DNA from: Bog-756 sp963812525
GTDB taxonomy: Bacteria > Actinomycetota > Acidimicrobiia > Acidimicrobiales > RAAP-2
Assembly: GCA_963812525.1 (NCBI GenBank)
Contig: CAWEVL010000009.1
Span: 806,001 to 870,000 of the forward strand
Length of the DNA: 64,000 bases
Direction of reading: 5' to 3'
Shown here: piece after piece, positions 42,577 through 51,334 of the stretch
How the letters are laid out: every line of letters begins with the position of its first letter
Numbering within the stretch: the stretch's first letter is position 1
Made by a program: the position numbers and the translations under genes
The notes under the pieces: model-generated
What the model was told of the DNA's origin: nothing
Databases searched by the model: none
What the model saw: only the letters and a program-made list of their open reading frames with translations

Positions 42577-43881
42577 TCAGCGGCGGGCGGCCTCGGCCGT
42601 GCCCACGACGGCCTCGACCTGGTCGAAGGCGGCTGTCCAGCTGAGCTCCAGCGCCCGCTCCCGGGCCCGGGCCGCCTGGCGCCGTCGCCGCTCGGGGTCG
42701 GTGATCAGCGCCTCCAACGCCGCGGCCAACCCATCGGCGTCGTCGACGTAGTCGATGGCCTGCCCCCCGATCTCGGGGATGCCGCCCCGGCGCGTGGCCA
42801 CCGTGGCCAGGCCGGACGCCAGACCCTCGAACAGGACCAGCGGGCAGGGGTCGTCGAACTGAGAGGGCACGACGAGGATGTCGTGCTGTCGGTAGATGGA
42901 GGGTACCTCGGTGTTGGGGACGAACGGCCGGAGGGTGACGCTCCCGCCCAGGTCCCGCTGATCCTGCCGGAGGCGCGCTTCGTACCCGGAGGGCGGGAGG
43001 CCCACGGCGTGGGTCGAGCTCCCGAGGAAGGTGGCCTCGAACGGGATGCCACGGGAGCGCAGGGCCCGGAGGGCGGCCATCAGCACGTGGGGCCCCTTGA
43101 ACTCGCGCATCATGCCGACGAACAGGATGGACGCCGCCGACCCGGACCGGGCCTCACCGGGGTGGAAGCGGGTGGCGTCGACCCCGTTGTGGACCACGAC
43201 GAGCTTCTGACCCGTCGGATCGTCCCCGAGCTGCGCGGCCACCGCGTCCCTCGTGGCTCTGCTCACGCAGATGACGGCGTCGGTCAGCGCCAGGAAGCGG
43301 CGCAGCTCCCGGCGCGAGTAGCCCCGAGAGAGCGAGTTGTGGACGTAGAGGAAGAGCGGACGTCGGGGATGACGGGCCTTGATGGTGGCCAGACCGGCGG
43401 CGCCGAGGAACCCGTCGTGCACCACGATCGGTCCGCGGGTGGCATCGAGGGCCTCGGCCACCGGTCGGAAGAGCCGTCGCGCGTTGCGCCGCCGCAGGCC
43501 CAGATGGCCGACGAGGACGTCCTCGCGGGACTCCCACTTGGTGAGGTACTCCCGCGACAGGTAGGTGAGGAAGGCCACCGGTAGGAGGTCGGCATCGGGG
43601 AAGACGTTCCCCCGGTTGTCCGAGGCGGCCACCGCCGAGCGGATGCCGTGACGGCTGGCCTCACGGGTCAGCTCTCGGATGACGTTGTTGACCGCGCTCC
43701 CGTCCGTGCAGAGGGCCTGGGTGACGTGGGACCAGCAACGGGCACCGTCGATGGCACCCTGCACGGTTACAGGGCCGGCGACATCGAGGGTCGGGCCGAG
43801 CCCGGGGAGACGAATTCCTGACCACGGGGCTCTGCGATGACCTTTCCTCCTCGGTTCGGCCGGCACCCAACGGAAATTCAT
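42577..43881 (-). CDS. family 4 glycosyltransferase
   Basis: Up to 434 residues with no frame break. The N-terminal domain: GAIDGARCWSHVTQALCTDG and REDVLVGHLGLRRRNARRLF. Then FLYVHNSLSRGYSRRELRRF and DAVICVSRATRDAVAAQL, the donor domain VVVHNGVDATRFHPG, SILFVGMMREFKGPHVLMAA and DDPCPLVLFEGLASGLATVA with E-x7-E. ATG 43879-43881 is the longest start, but the first about 40 residues are unconvincing and an internal GTG near VTVQGAIDG is plausible. It lies antisense between ppdK and dnaG, where many actinobacteria have dgt. The surface-glycan role is inferred. Confidence 0.85.
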   Translation of the reverse strand: MNFRWVPAEPRRKGHRRAPWSGIRLPGLGPTLDVAGPVTVQGAIDGARCWSHVTQALCTDGSAVNNVIRELTREASRHGIRSAVAASDNRGNVFPDADLLPVAFLTYLSREYLTKWESREDVLVGHLGLRRRNARRLFRPVAEALDATRGPIVVHDGFLGAAGLATIKARHPRRPLFLYVHNSLSRGYSRRELRRFLALTDAVICVSRATRDAVAAQLGDDPTGQKLVVVHNGVDATRFHPGEARSGSAASILFVGMMREFKGPHVLMAALRALRSRGIPFEATFLGSSTHAVGLPPSGYEARLRQDQRDLGGSVTLRPFVPNTEVPSIYRQHDILVVPSQFDDPCPLVLFEGLASGLATVATRRGGIPEIGGQAIDYVDDADGLAAALEALITDPERRRRQAARARERALELSWTAAFDQVEAVVGTAEAARR

Positions 43882-44026
43882 CGACCCACCCGGGCACCAA
43901 CTTGAGACCGGCCCCCGGGACCGTCCCGTCGGCCGGCGGCGCGGGATGCAAAAGGCGCCGGGTGCCCGACGGCCGGGTGCCGGCGGCGATGGGTGCCGGG
44001 CGGGACGGAGTCGGCCCTCCACGCGG

Positions 44027-44032
44027 TACCGT
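44027..44032 (+). promoter_or_regulatory. TACCGT -10 box, leaderless start of dnaG
   Basis: TACCGT is followed by eight bases (CGACACCC) and ATG 44041, with no Shine-Dalgarno sequence. Confidence 0.5.
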
Positions 44033-44040
44033 CGACACCC

Positions 44041-46006
44041 ATGGGCATCCCAGACGAGGACGTGGCCCGGGTCCGGGCCGAGACCGACATCGTCGCCCTG
44101 ATCGGGGAGCACGCCGCCCTGAAACGACAGGGGCGGCGGTGGGTGGGGCTGTGCCCGTTCCACGGCGAGAGCACGCCGTCGTTCAGCGTGAACGCCGAAG
44201 AGGGCTTCTACTACTGCTTCGGGTGCCTGGCCAAGGGCGATGCCATCAGCTTCGTGCGGGCCACCGAGCACCTCGACTTCGTCGACGCCGTCCGCCGACT
44301 GGCCGACCGGGCCGGCATCACCATCCGAGAGGACGCCGCCTCCGGCCGGGACAGCCAGCGGCGCAAGGTGTTCCTCGACGCCATGGAGCGGGCCACCGGG
44401 TGGTACCACGAGCGCCTGCTCACGTCGCCGGACGCCGGCCAGGCCCGGGACTATCTGCGCAGCCGGGGCTACGACGGGGAGGTGGTCCGCCGGTTCCGCC
44501 TGGGCTGGGCACCGGATGACTGGGACGCCCTGTGCCAGGGACTGGGTCTGAGCCAGGAGATAGCCGTGGGCGCCGGCCTGGGATTCGTCAACCGCCGCCA
44601 ACGGCTCCAGGACGCCTTCCGGGCCCGGATCCTGTTCCCGATCTGTGATCCCTCCGGCCATCCGGTGGCCCTCGGGGGACGGGTGCTGCCCGGGAGCTCC
44701 GACCCGGCCAAGTACAAGAACTCCACCGAGACACCCATCTACTCCAAACGGAAGACGCTCTACGCCCTCAACTGGGCCAAGCAGGAGATCATCGCCTCCG
44801 ACGAGGTCGTGGTCTGCGAGGGGTACACCGACGTCATCGGGCTGTTCGAAGCCGGCGTGGAGCGGGCGGTGGCCACCTGCGGGACGGCCCTGGCCGAGGA
44901 GCACGTGAAGCTGCTCCGGGGCTTCGCCTCCCGGGTGGTGCTGGCCTTCGACGCCGACGGCGCCGGTCAGTCGGCCGCCGGTCGCTTCTACGAGTGGGAG
45001 CGCAAGCTGTCCATCGACGTGGCCGTGGCCGCCCTGCCGGCCGGCACCGACCCGGGTGAGCTGGCTCGGAGCGATCCCGAGGGGTTGCGGGCCGCGATCG
45101 TCGGGGCCAAACCCTTTCTCCAGTTCCGGGTGGAGCGGATCCTCGGCTCCGCCGAGCTGGGTACCCCCGAGGGCCGGGCCCGGGCCGCCGACTCGGCCCT
45201 GGCCGCGGTGGCCGAGCATCCGGACAACCTGGTCCGCGACCAGTACCTGATGCAGGTGGCCGAGCGCTGCCGCCTCGAGCCGCTGCTCTTGCGGGAGCGG
45301 TTGGAGCAGATCCGGGCGGCGGGGCCCCGGCCCGACGCGTCGGCCTCCCGCGGCCGCCGATCGGGTGGGACCACACCGGGCGAGGGCAGCGATCGGAGGC
45401 GGGGTGGGCCATCGGGTGGCGCCGACGATCCCTGGGTGCGCGAGCCCGAGGCCGAGGGCGAGTGGGACGCCGACGGATTCGACGGCGGCGGGCGCGGACC
45501 CGCCGACGACGGTCCGGCCCGCCGCGCCGGCCGGAACGGCCGCGGGCCGGACCATCCAGGAGTTCCGCCCGGGTCTCGAAGCCCTGCGGCTGGCCATCCA
45601 CCGGCCGGAGGAGGTGGCCGACCACCTGGAGGCCGCCCTGTTCCGTGACGACCTTCAGCGGGCCGCCTTCGAGGTACTGGCCGGCGCCGACCGCGAGCCC
45701 CTCCACGAGGTCATCGAGCAGGCCCCACCCGAGATCCGGGCCCTGTTGGTCCGCCTGACCGTCGAGGAGCCGGTGGGTCAACCCGACGAGGTGGTCCTCC
45801 AGCTGGTCAGGGACGCGGCCCGTGGCGAGCTCACCGTGATCACCGCCGAGGCCAGGACCTCGCCAGACGCGGTGGGCGAGGCCGCCCAGGTCGCCTCCTG
45901 GGTCCAGGAGCTGGATGATCCCGGTGCCTCGGTCGCAGCGACCTCGAGGTTGGTAGCCTGGCTAGTGGTGAGGGCACAGCAGACAACTCCAGGACACGGA
46001 TCGTGA
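44041..46006 (+). CDS. dnaG: DNA primase DnaG (one frameshift in linker)
   Basis: About 655 residues. The zinc-binding domain has LCPFHGESTPSF and YYCFGCLAKGDAISF (C38, H41, C and C ligands). The catalytic core has KYKNSTETPIYSKRKTLYAL, the TOPRIM motifs VVCEGYTDVIGLFEAGVERA and VLAFDADGAGQSAAG. A Gly/Asp/Arg-rich linker (about residues 435-510) contains one extra base near 45500-45560, after which the DnaB-interacting C-terminal domain continues (TIQEFRPGLEALRLAIHRPE). An essential gene, so the break is probably a consensus error. Its TGA overlaps the sigma factor start (GTGA). Confidence 0.93.
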
Positions 46007-47499
46007 TCGCCAGGCAGGTGGTGGTTCCTCCGGGAGGGGCGGCGTCCGAATCCATCGATTCGCCACCCGTGTTGTCAACGCCGTCCCACGGCGGGGTTGC
46101 CGATGTACTCCCGGCCGATCAGTTCGACGCGCTGATCAGGATGGGTCGGGCCCAGGGAGGCCTGACCCAGGACGATGTGATGACCGTCCTGCGGTCGGTC
46201 GAGCTGAGCGCCGACCTCATCGCCGATGTGGTGCACCGGATCAGGCAGGCCGGGATCGAGTTCACCTACGACACCGGGGAGACGACGGTGGTGCCGATGA
46301 CCGGTGCGGTGGCCGAGGACCTCTCGGGCCGGCTCCGGGACGACCTGGCCGCCCACCCCTCCGCCCCGAAGGACGGTGCCGCCGGCGATGGCCTGCCTGC
46401 CCCGCGCATCGTGGCCCTCGATCCGGCGCGCCACAATGGACATGTCGGGGTGGGCACCGGTCCGACAGAAGGGACCGGTCGAGCCGACTCTCCGTCCGCC
46501 GGGTCGATCAAGAAGGAACGGGCCCCACGCCGGACGGCGGCCAAGGACGGGTACTCCGACACCGACGGATTCCGGGGATCGGCGGCCGATCCGGTCCACA
46601 TGTACCTGAAGGAGATCGGCAAGGTCAAGCTCCTCGACGCGGCGCTCGAAGTCGAGCTGGCCGAGCGCATCGTGGCCGGCAACGAGGCCGCGGCGCGGCT
46701 GGCCGAGCACGAGGCCGGCGGCGAGTCCTACAGCGGTCGGGCGGCCGATCGGGTGATGATGCGCCGGGGCCTGTCGGCCAAGGAGGCGCTGATCGAGGCC
46801 AACCTGCGGCTGGTGGTCTCGATCGCCAAGCGCTACCGCAACCGGGGACTGGCCTTCCTCGACCTCATCCAGGAAGGCAACCTCGGCCTCATGCGGGCGG
46901 TGGAGAAGTTCGATCACACCAAGGGGTTCAAATTCTCCACCTATGCCACTTGGTGGATCCGTCAGGCCATCACCCGGGCCATCGCCGATCAGGCCCGGAC
47001 CATCCGCATCCCCGTCCACATGGTGGAGACCATCAACAAGGTGGTGTGGGCGCAGCGACAGCTCCTCCAGGAGCTCGGGCGGGAGCCCAGCGCCGAGGAG
47101 GTGGCCGGTCGGGTCGACTTCTCGATCGAGCGGGTGCGCGAGATCCAGCGGATCAATCAGGACACGGTCTCGCTCGAGCAGCCCATGGGGGACGAGGACG
47201 ACTTCAGCCTGTCCGATCTGATCGAGGACCGTGAGGCGGTGGTGCCCGACGACGCCGCCGCTCGGATGATGCTGGACGACGCCGTGCGGGAGGCGCTCGG
47301 CCACCTGTCGCCGCGCGAGCAGGATGTGGTCCGGCTCCGCTTCGGACTCGAGGACGGCAAGATCCGCACCCTCGAGGAGGTGGGCAAGGCGTTCGGGGTC
47401 ACCCGGGAGCGGATCCGCCAGATCGAGGCCAAGACGTTGGCCAAGCTCCGCCGGCCCGAGTCGGCCCAGCTCCTGCGCGACTACCTCGACGAGGCCTGA
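46003..47499 (+). CDS. rpoD: primary RNA polymerase sigma factor (RpoD/SigA)
   Basis: 498 residues from GTG 46003. Region 1.1 is near residues 35-95 (FDALIRMGRAQGGLTQDDVM), followed by a variable linker. Region 1.2 reads DPVHMYLKEIGKVKLLDAAL. Region 2 reads NLRLVVSIAKRYRNRGLAFL, DLIQEGNLGLMRAVEKFDHT and FSTYATWWIRQAITRAI (-10 recognition). Region 3 is HMVETINKVVWAQRQLLQEL. Region 4 is LSPREQDVVRLRFGLEDGKI and GVTRERIRQIEAKTLAKLRR (-35 recognition). This is the housekeeping sigma factor. It is coupled to dnaG as in the classic macromolecular-synthesis operon. Confidence 0.96.
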   Translation: MIARQVVVPPGGAASESIDSPPVLSTPSHGGVADVLPADQFDALIRMGRAQGGLTQDDVMTVLRSVELSADLIADVVHRIRQAGIEFTYDTGETTVVPMTGAVAEDLSGRLRDDLAAHPSAPKDGAAGDGLPAPRIVALDPARHNGHVGVGTGPTEGTGRADSPSAGSIKKERAPRRTAAKDGYSDTDGFRGSAADPVHMYLKEIGKVKLLDAALEVELAERIVAGNEAAARLAEHEAGGESYSGRAADRVMMRRGLSAKEALIEANLRLVVSIAKRYRNRGLAFLDLIQEGNLGLMRAVEKFDHTKGFKFSTYATWWIRQAITRAIADQARTIRIPVHMVETINKVVWAQRQLLQELGREPSAEEVAGRVDFSIERVREIQRINQDTVSLEQPMGDEDDFSLSDLIEDREAVVPDDAAARMMLDDAVREALGHLSPREQDVVRLRFGLEDGKIRTLEEVGKAFGVTRERIRQIEAKTLAKLRRPESAQLLRDYLDEA

Positions 47500-47516
47500 C
47501 GGCGGGAGCGCCGGGG

Positions 47517-47870
47517 TCAGATCTCCGAGTGGTTCCGGCGGTCGACCGCAATGCGGCGGTCGGGGAGCCGGCGGCGACTGTTGAGGGCGAGGGCCAGATC
47601 CTCGGCCAGATCGAGGGCGATGGCATCGGCGGCCTGGTCGCCGTTGCGCCAGCCCAGCCGGACGCCGATGGTGTCCTTCATCCGCTCGACGCCCAGAGCG
47701 GCCACGGCCTTGGATTTCTCCGTGACCAGGGTGGTCGTTCCGGTGACCGGCGCCGAGCTGCTCAGCTGCCGGGCCGCCCGGGTGATCTGCAGGTACCGCT
47801 CGCGGCCGGCCCTGGTGCCAAGGAGATAGCCGACGCCGAAGGCGAGGGCGGTGCCGATGCGGAACCTCAC
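47517..47870 (-). CDS. small YtxH-like membrane-anchored protein
   Basis: 117 residues from GTG 47868-47870. An N-terminal hydrophobic, glycine-rich segment (IGTALAFGVGYLLGTRAGRE) precedes RYLQITRAARQL, the pattern of actinobacterial YtxH-like proteins. The rest is soluble and partly helical (VTEKSKAVAALGVERMKDTI). Function unknown. Converges with the sigma factor gene. Longer starts up to 47930 give a non-conserved extension and are rejected. Confidence 0.65.
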   Translation of the reverse strand: MRFRIGTALAFGVGYLLGTRAGRERYLQITRAARQLSSSAPVTGTTTLVTEKSKAVAALGVERMKDTIGVRLGWRNGDQAADAIALDLAEDLALALNSRRRLPDRRIAVDRRNHSEI

Positions 47871-47983
47871 CGACCCATTGTGCCCGCCGTCACCCGACGG
47901 CGCACATTTGCCCGTCGGGTGGGCCCCCACCGGCTAGTCTCCTCAGGCACGCCGAGGCGCAGGACCACTCGGCCGTTGTTCCT

Positions 47984-48056
47984 TCCGGGGTAGCTCAATC
48001 GGCAGAGCGAGCGGCTGTTAACCGCTAGGTTGAGAGTTCGAGTCTCTCCCCCGGAG
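47984..48056 (+). tRNA. tRNA-Asn (anticodon GTT)
   Basis: A 73-nt cloverleaf. The acceptor pairs TCCGGGG with CCCCGGA. D-arm AGCTCAATCGGCAGAGC. The anticodon stem AGCGG/CCGCT encloses loop CTGTTAA with GTT. T-arm GAGAG-TTCGAGT-CTCTC; discriminator G. The 3' CCA is not encoded. Its 3' end is repeated at 50164-50185. Confidence 0.95.
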
Positions 48057-48057
48057 C
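48036..48057 (+). repeat. att-like direct repeat, copy 1 (3' end of tRNA-Asn)
   Basis: The last 22 bases of the T-loop/acceptor region recur at 50164-50185 with one mismatch. Integrases of genomic islands commonly use tRNA 3' ends as attachment sites, so these may be attL and attR of a 2.1-kb element. Confidence 0.6.
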
Positions 48058-48205
48058 TTTTCTCAAGACAGAGGGGCGTCGGGTGGCGATTGGCAGGGAC
48101 GGTCGTGGACGGCGCTGAGCACCGCCGAGGGTGGGGGGGACGCCGGTGTCGGACCTCGTCCTGCGAGGGCCGGGGGCACCGCACCGCCGGTGCAGTGGAC
48201 GGGTC

Positions 48206-49078
48206 TCAGGTGGTGGGCGATCGGTCCCCGGGCGGATTCCAACTACCGTCAGGTGACTGCCACCACCCAGGCGCAACCGAGGGCCCGGGCTTGCGGAGCC
48301 CGGCCGATGGTACCGCCCACTTGGCGGGTCGAGGGTCCTCGGGCATGGCGGATTCGATAGCCGAGTCGTCGGCGTGGCGTTCCGTCGTCGGGCCCACCAC
48401 ATCGACTCCCTGGTCGGCAAACAGGGATTTCCACGTAGGCAAGGGGTGGGCTTTCGACGTGAGGATGACCAGCGTGTGTGATTCGGCAGGTCCCACGAAG
48501 GGATCGTCGCAGACCACGGCGATGACGTAGTCCCGGATGTCCCGGGCCAGGCCAGGGTGCGCGGCGAGAGCGGGTAGGTCCTCAACGCTCGTCGCCACCG
48601 CCGAGTGGACCCGGTCCCAGGGGTACCCCCATTGACGCTGTACCGAGGGATCGTCGAACTCGCAGAGGAACGTGAGGCCGTCCGCGCCAGCGGTGATGGC
48701 CCCGTCTTCGGGCTTCATGTCGATGTGTTCCCACCATCCCGCCCCCCACGGATAGCCGTCGACCAGAACGTGAGGTTCGACCACCTCGAGCTGCGGGACG
48801 GGGTCGGCTCGGAGGGCCGGGGTTGCCGCGGTTGGGACTCGGGCCGTCCCACCTGTCGTTGACCCGCCGCTGTGCTCGGGGAGCGAGAACGGAGCCGCAG
48901 CCAGCAGGGCGAGCCGGTGGGCCACGAAGAAGAAGATCCAGGTCCCGACGATGAGGTAGGCGATGCCCCAGCCGACGCCGTGGCTGAATATGAGCACCGC
49001 CCACGCGATATCGATGAGAAGGGCCACCAGCATGAGGGTGGTGTAGACCTCCCGGCCTACGGTCGTGAGCTTCTTCAC
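48206..49078 (-). CDS. two-helix membrane protein with C-terminal DUF2510 motif
   Basis: 290 residues from ATG 49076-49078. Two membrane helices at the N-terminus (TLMLVALLIDIAWAVLIFSH and GWGIAYLIVGTWIFFFVAHR) precede a soluble central domain of unknown type (FLCEFDDPSVQRQWGYPWDR). A short C-terminal module follows, PGWWQSPDGSWNPPGDRSP, the tryptophan-rich DUF2510 pattern common in actinobacterial membrane proteins. It lies in the possible island downstream of tRNA-Asn. Base composition is somewhat lower in GC than that of its neighbours. The 149 bases between tRNA-Asn and its stop hold nothing recognisable. Confidence 0.7.
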   Translation of the reverse strand: MKKLTTVGREVYTTLMLVALLIDIAWAVLIFSHGVGWGIAYLIVGTWIFFFVAHRLALLAAAPFSLPEHSGGSTTGGTARVPTAATPALRADPVPQLEVVEPHVLVDGYPWGAGWWEHIDMKPEDGAITAGADGLTFLCEFDDPSVQRQWGYPWDRVHSAVATSVEDLPALAAHPGLARDIRDYVIAVVCDDPFVGPAESHTLVILTSKAHPLPTWKSLFADQGVDVVGPTTERHADDSAIESAMPEDPRPAKWAVPSAGLRKPGPSVAPGWWQSPDGSWNPPGDRSPTT

Positions 49079-49215
49079 GAGGTCGACTCCGCTTTCCGCC
49101 CCGTTGCCTTTTCTACACGACTCCCGTTCCGACGGCAGCCCCGACGGTCCGACGGTCGGGAGGAGCGGAGCGGGTGAGCGAGGGCCTCCCTGTTGGGGTA
49201 CGGTGCCTGGCCGAC

Positions 49216-49236
49216 GTTCGAGTCTCCACCCCGGGG
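49216..49236 (+). repeat. degenerate third copy of tRNA-Asn 3'-end sequence
   Basis: GTTCGAGTCTC followed by a C-run and GGGG matches the tRNA-Asn 3' end at about 18 of 22 positions. It lies in the 287-base gap before the SRPBCC gene, which otherwise shows no gene. It could be an older attachment site or chance. Confidence 0.3.
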
Positions 49237-49365
49237 GGTCGCCGGTCGGCCCAAGGTCGGCCCGGATCCGGTAGCCGGATGCCGGTCGGGGAGGTTGGAG
49301 TCACCGTCGCCGCTGCCAGCGGGTCCCCGAAGGCGACGCACCGACGATGGATGGAGGGCAAGATC

Positions 49366-49854
49366 ATGGATGGTTGGATACTGACCGTCGAACGGATGAT
49401 CCGAGCCTCCCCCGAGGTCATCTTCGACGTCCTGGCGGATCCGTCGGAGCACGCTCGCATCGACGGCTCCGGGATGCTCCAAGGGGCCGGGGCGGCCCCG
49501 TCGCCGCGGCTGTCACTGGGATCGACCTTCGGCATGTCCATGAAACTGGGGGTTCGCTACTCGACGGCCAGCACGGTGGTGGAGTTCGAGGAGAATCGAC
49601 GCATCGCCTGGCAGACGGGGCCAAAGGGCAAGCTCGAACGGTTCGTCGCCGGACGCATCTGGCGCTACGACCTCGAACTCCGGGACGGCGGCACGCTGGT
49701 CAGGGAGAGTTGGGACATCACCAACGACCACCAACGGTCCTTGTTGCGGCTGGGGGGTATCTGGTCGGGCAAGACCCGACGGGACATGGAGCTGACCCTG
49801 GCCCGTCTCGACGCACTGGTCACTGCGCCGAGCTCGGCTGGAGACTCCCCGTAG
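49366..49854 (+). CDS. SRPBCC-family (START-like) protein
   Basis: 162 residues from ATG 49366; GGAGGG at 49353-49358 is well placed for this start rather than ATG 49351. The sequence MDGWILTVERMIRASPEVIF-DVLADPSEHARIDG opens the fold typical of polyketide-cyclase-like/SRPBCC proteins. The middle (RIAWQTGPKGKLERFVAGRI, WRYDLELRDGGTLVRESWDI) matches the 'DLEL..GGT.V.E.WD' pattern. Such proteins bind hydrophobic ligands. No partner enzyme is adjacent, so the role is open. It lies inside the tRNA-flanked segment. Confidence 0.8.
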   Translation: MDGWILTVERMIRASPEVIFDVLADPSEHARIDGSGMLQGAGAAPSPRLSLGSTFGMSMKLGVRYSTASTVVEFEENRRIAWQTGPKGKLERFVAGRIWRYDLELRDGGTLVRESWDITNDHQRSLLRLGGIWSGKTRRDMELTLARLDALVTAPSSAGDSP

Positions 49855-49877
49855 CGGCCGACCGGATCTCGACCCCT

Positions 49878-50057
49878 TCAGTCGGGGTCAGGCGGATCCG
49901 GTTCGTCCTCTCTTCCCCGTGCACCGAACCGCCTGAACCGGGGGAGGTGGATGTCATCGTCAGTCTCGCCCCGAGTGGCCAGCAACACCAGGATCATCGC
50001 GCCAGCGAGAATCAGGGCCAAGGCGGCGAACCCACCGGCAATGACCCACGTCGCCAT
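49878..50057 (-). CDS. small single-helix membrane protein
   Basis: 59 residues from ATG 50055-50057. One long hydrophobic segment (IAGGFAALALILAGAMILVL) is followed by an acidic/basic tail (RGETDDDIHLPRFRRFGARG) ending in Asp/Pro repeats. No family recognised. The frame extends further upstream without a stop but only this portion has protein-like character. Confidence 0.5.
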   Translation of the reverse strand: MATWVIAGGFAALALILAGAMILVLLATRGETDDDIHLPRFRRFGARGREDEPDPPDPD

Positions 50058-50163
50058 GGCCGGATGGTAACCGTTGGCCAGACCGGCGCGAACCGGACGA
50101 AGCGGGTGTGATTGACTGACACCAGTCCGTGCACGGTGGCCTGGCCGATCGTCCAGGTGGAGC

Positions 50164-50185
50164 GTTCGAGTCCCTCCCCCGGAGC
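50164..50185 (+). repeat. att-like direct repeat, copy 2 of tRNA-Asn 3' end
   Basis: TTCGAGTCCCTCCCCCGGAG within this stretch matches the tRNA-Asn 3' end with a single T-to-C change over 22 bases. The sequence upstream does not complete a tRNA: the T-stem 5' strand does not pair. It is thus a 3'-end fragment, as expected of attR. Its final GGAG also sits at ribosome-site distance from the ATG at 50187. Confidence 0.6.
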
Positions 50186-50186
50186 G

Positions 50187-50351
50187 ATGGCCACCACCGA
50201 CCCTGCCGCGACCACCTGCCGCTTCTGCGGGCATCCAGGGGTCCATGACTCGGGCGAGCGTCTCCGCTCGGGTGGCGCCCGATCCTGTGAGGACTGCGAC
50301 CGCTGTTGGATGGAGCAGCACCGTGACGAGCGGCCCCCGCACCACTCCTGA
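50187..50351 (+). CDS. tiny cysteine-rich zinc-ribbon-like protein
   Basis: 54 residues. TTCRFCGHPGVHDSGERL and SCEDCDRCWMEQHRDERP give CxxC and CxxCxxC groups spaced like a zinc ribbon. ATG 50187 follows GGAG in the att-like repeat. No family recognised. Short length and lack of a homology check keep confidence modest. The next 233 bases (50352-50584) have lower GC and show no gene that can be supported. Confidence 0.5.
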   Translation: MATTDPAATTCRFCGHPGVHDSGERLRSGGARSCEDCDRCWMEQHRDERPPHHS

Positions 50352-50584
50352 GCCCTTCGCGCCGCCCCGCGTGGCCGGTGGTATCAAACTGCTACCGAGT
50401 TACCCTTCGGCGGCGTGGGACTCGGGGATGGGCAAGTGCAACGGCCACTGGGGCTTCCAGGCATTTACCAATGCGCGCGGTGTGCTCTCATCACGGCGCA
50501 ATTGCTCGACCCCGGGTTCGAGTACCCGCCTACTCAGAGCACGAAAGGATGTACGGGCTGGGGTTGCGACAAGAGTCGGATCGA

Positions 50585-50752
50585 TTACCTTCGCTTGGCA
50601 AAGTTGACCATCGCCAGCTCGCACTGTCCGCAAGCGTGCTCGGTACTGGAGGCCGGACACCCGCTGAGGTGCACCTCCCAGCGACCCAGCAACACGCCTC
50701 CGCAGTGAGGACATGTGACAGCGGAAACGGTTGCATCGGGTTTGGCGGTCAT
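50585..50752 (-). CDS. tiny cysteine-rich zinc-ribbon-like protein
   Basis: 55 residues from ATG 50750-50752 to TAA 50585-50587: MTAKPDATVSAVTCPHCGGV, then LLGRWEVHLSGCPASSTEHA and CGQCELAMVNFAKRR. CPHC and CGQC pairs form a plausible four-cysteine zinc site. The codons use more A/T at third positions than the flanking genes, and the TAA stop is rare in this window, which suggests transfer. No family recognised. Confidence 0.5.
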   Translation of the reverse strand: MTAKPDATVSAVTCPHCGGVLLGRWEVHLSGCPASSTEHACGQCELAMVNFAKRR

Positions 50753-51261
50753 GATTGGACCCCCTTTCCCCGGCCCGACGTCGGGCTAGGAAGCGGATCC
50801 CCACAACCTGCTGACCCGACGCCAACTCAGGTCTACACCGAGGGCGTTTTGATACCTTCTCGACTGATCGCCCAGATTTCTGCACATGAGGTGGGCATCG
50901 ACAACCTGGCCGAGAGGCTCGGTAGCCTGCCCGGACTGCTCGTCTACGGGCTGGGAGAGCCGGCACCCGCGTCGTCACCGCATGGGATGCAGCCCTCTGC
51001 CGATGGCCGGCGGTCGCTCACCGGAGAGTCCATCCTGCGAGGCGGGTGCGTCGGTGGGAACGCTTCCTTTTCGCGCTCCGGGGCGGTTCTGAGGGGAACT
51101 CTGACGGTCGGTGATCTGCTGGCCGAGATCCAAGTGGAGATGCCGGGACCGCGGCAAGAAACGGTACCCGGGGCTCGACGGGCGCTCGGCACCCTCCTCC
51201 GGCCGGGGGCCCAGGACACCTCGGACGTCATGGCAGGATTAAGCATCATACCCTCAGCCCC
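50753..51261. other. region without a confident gene (possible plus-strand ORF)
   Basis: A plus-strand frame from TTG 50849 runs through DNLAERLGSLPGLLVYGLGE and GTLTVGDLLAEIQVEMPG with reasonable third-position GC. Its stop at 51271, however, falls inside tRNA-Met, and no start or ribosome site is convincing. Either a 3'-truncated gene remnant or a chance frame. Confidence 0.25.
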
Positions 51262-51334
51262 GGGGCAGTAGCTCAGTGGTCAGAGCAGGGGACTCATAAT
51301 CCCTCGGTCGCAGGTTCGATCCCTGCCTGCCCCA
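51262..51334 (+). tRNA. tRNA-Met (anticodon CAT, elongator type)
   Basis: A 73-nt cloverleaf. The acceptor pairs GGGGCAG with CTGCCCC. D-arm AGCTCAGTGGTCAGAGC. The anticodon region GGGGACTCATAATCCCT carries CAT and lacks the three consecutive G-C pairs next to the loop that mark initiator tRNA. T-arm GCAGG-TTCGATC-CCTGC. A tRNA-Ile2 with modified C34 cannot be fully excluded. Confidence 0.92.

Noticed and set aside
42577..45597. 1006-codon minus-strand frame
   Set aside because: Only the downstream 434 codons are a glycosyltransferase; the rest is antisense to dnaG, which is well conserved.
50515..50530. T-arm-like sequence (GGTTCGAGTACCC) suggesting a third tRNA or a tmRNA
   Set aside because: No matching acceptor, D-arm or anticodon arm upstream, and no tmRNA tag reading frame or 5' end is visible.
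50378..51271. 297-codon plus-strand frame before tRNA-Met
   Set aside because: It crosses the small zinc-ribbon gene on the other strand, has no credible start, and ends inside the tRNA. At most its second half could be a remnant.
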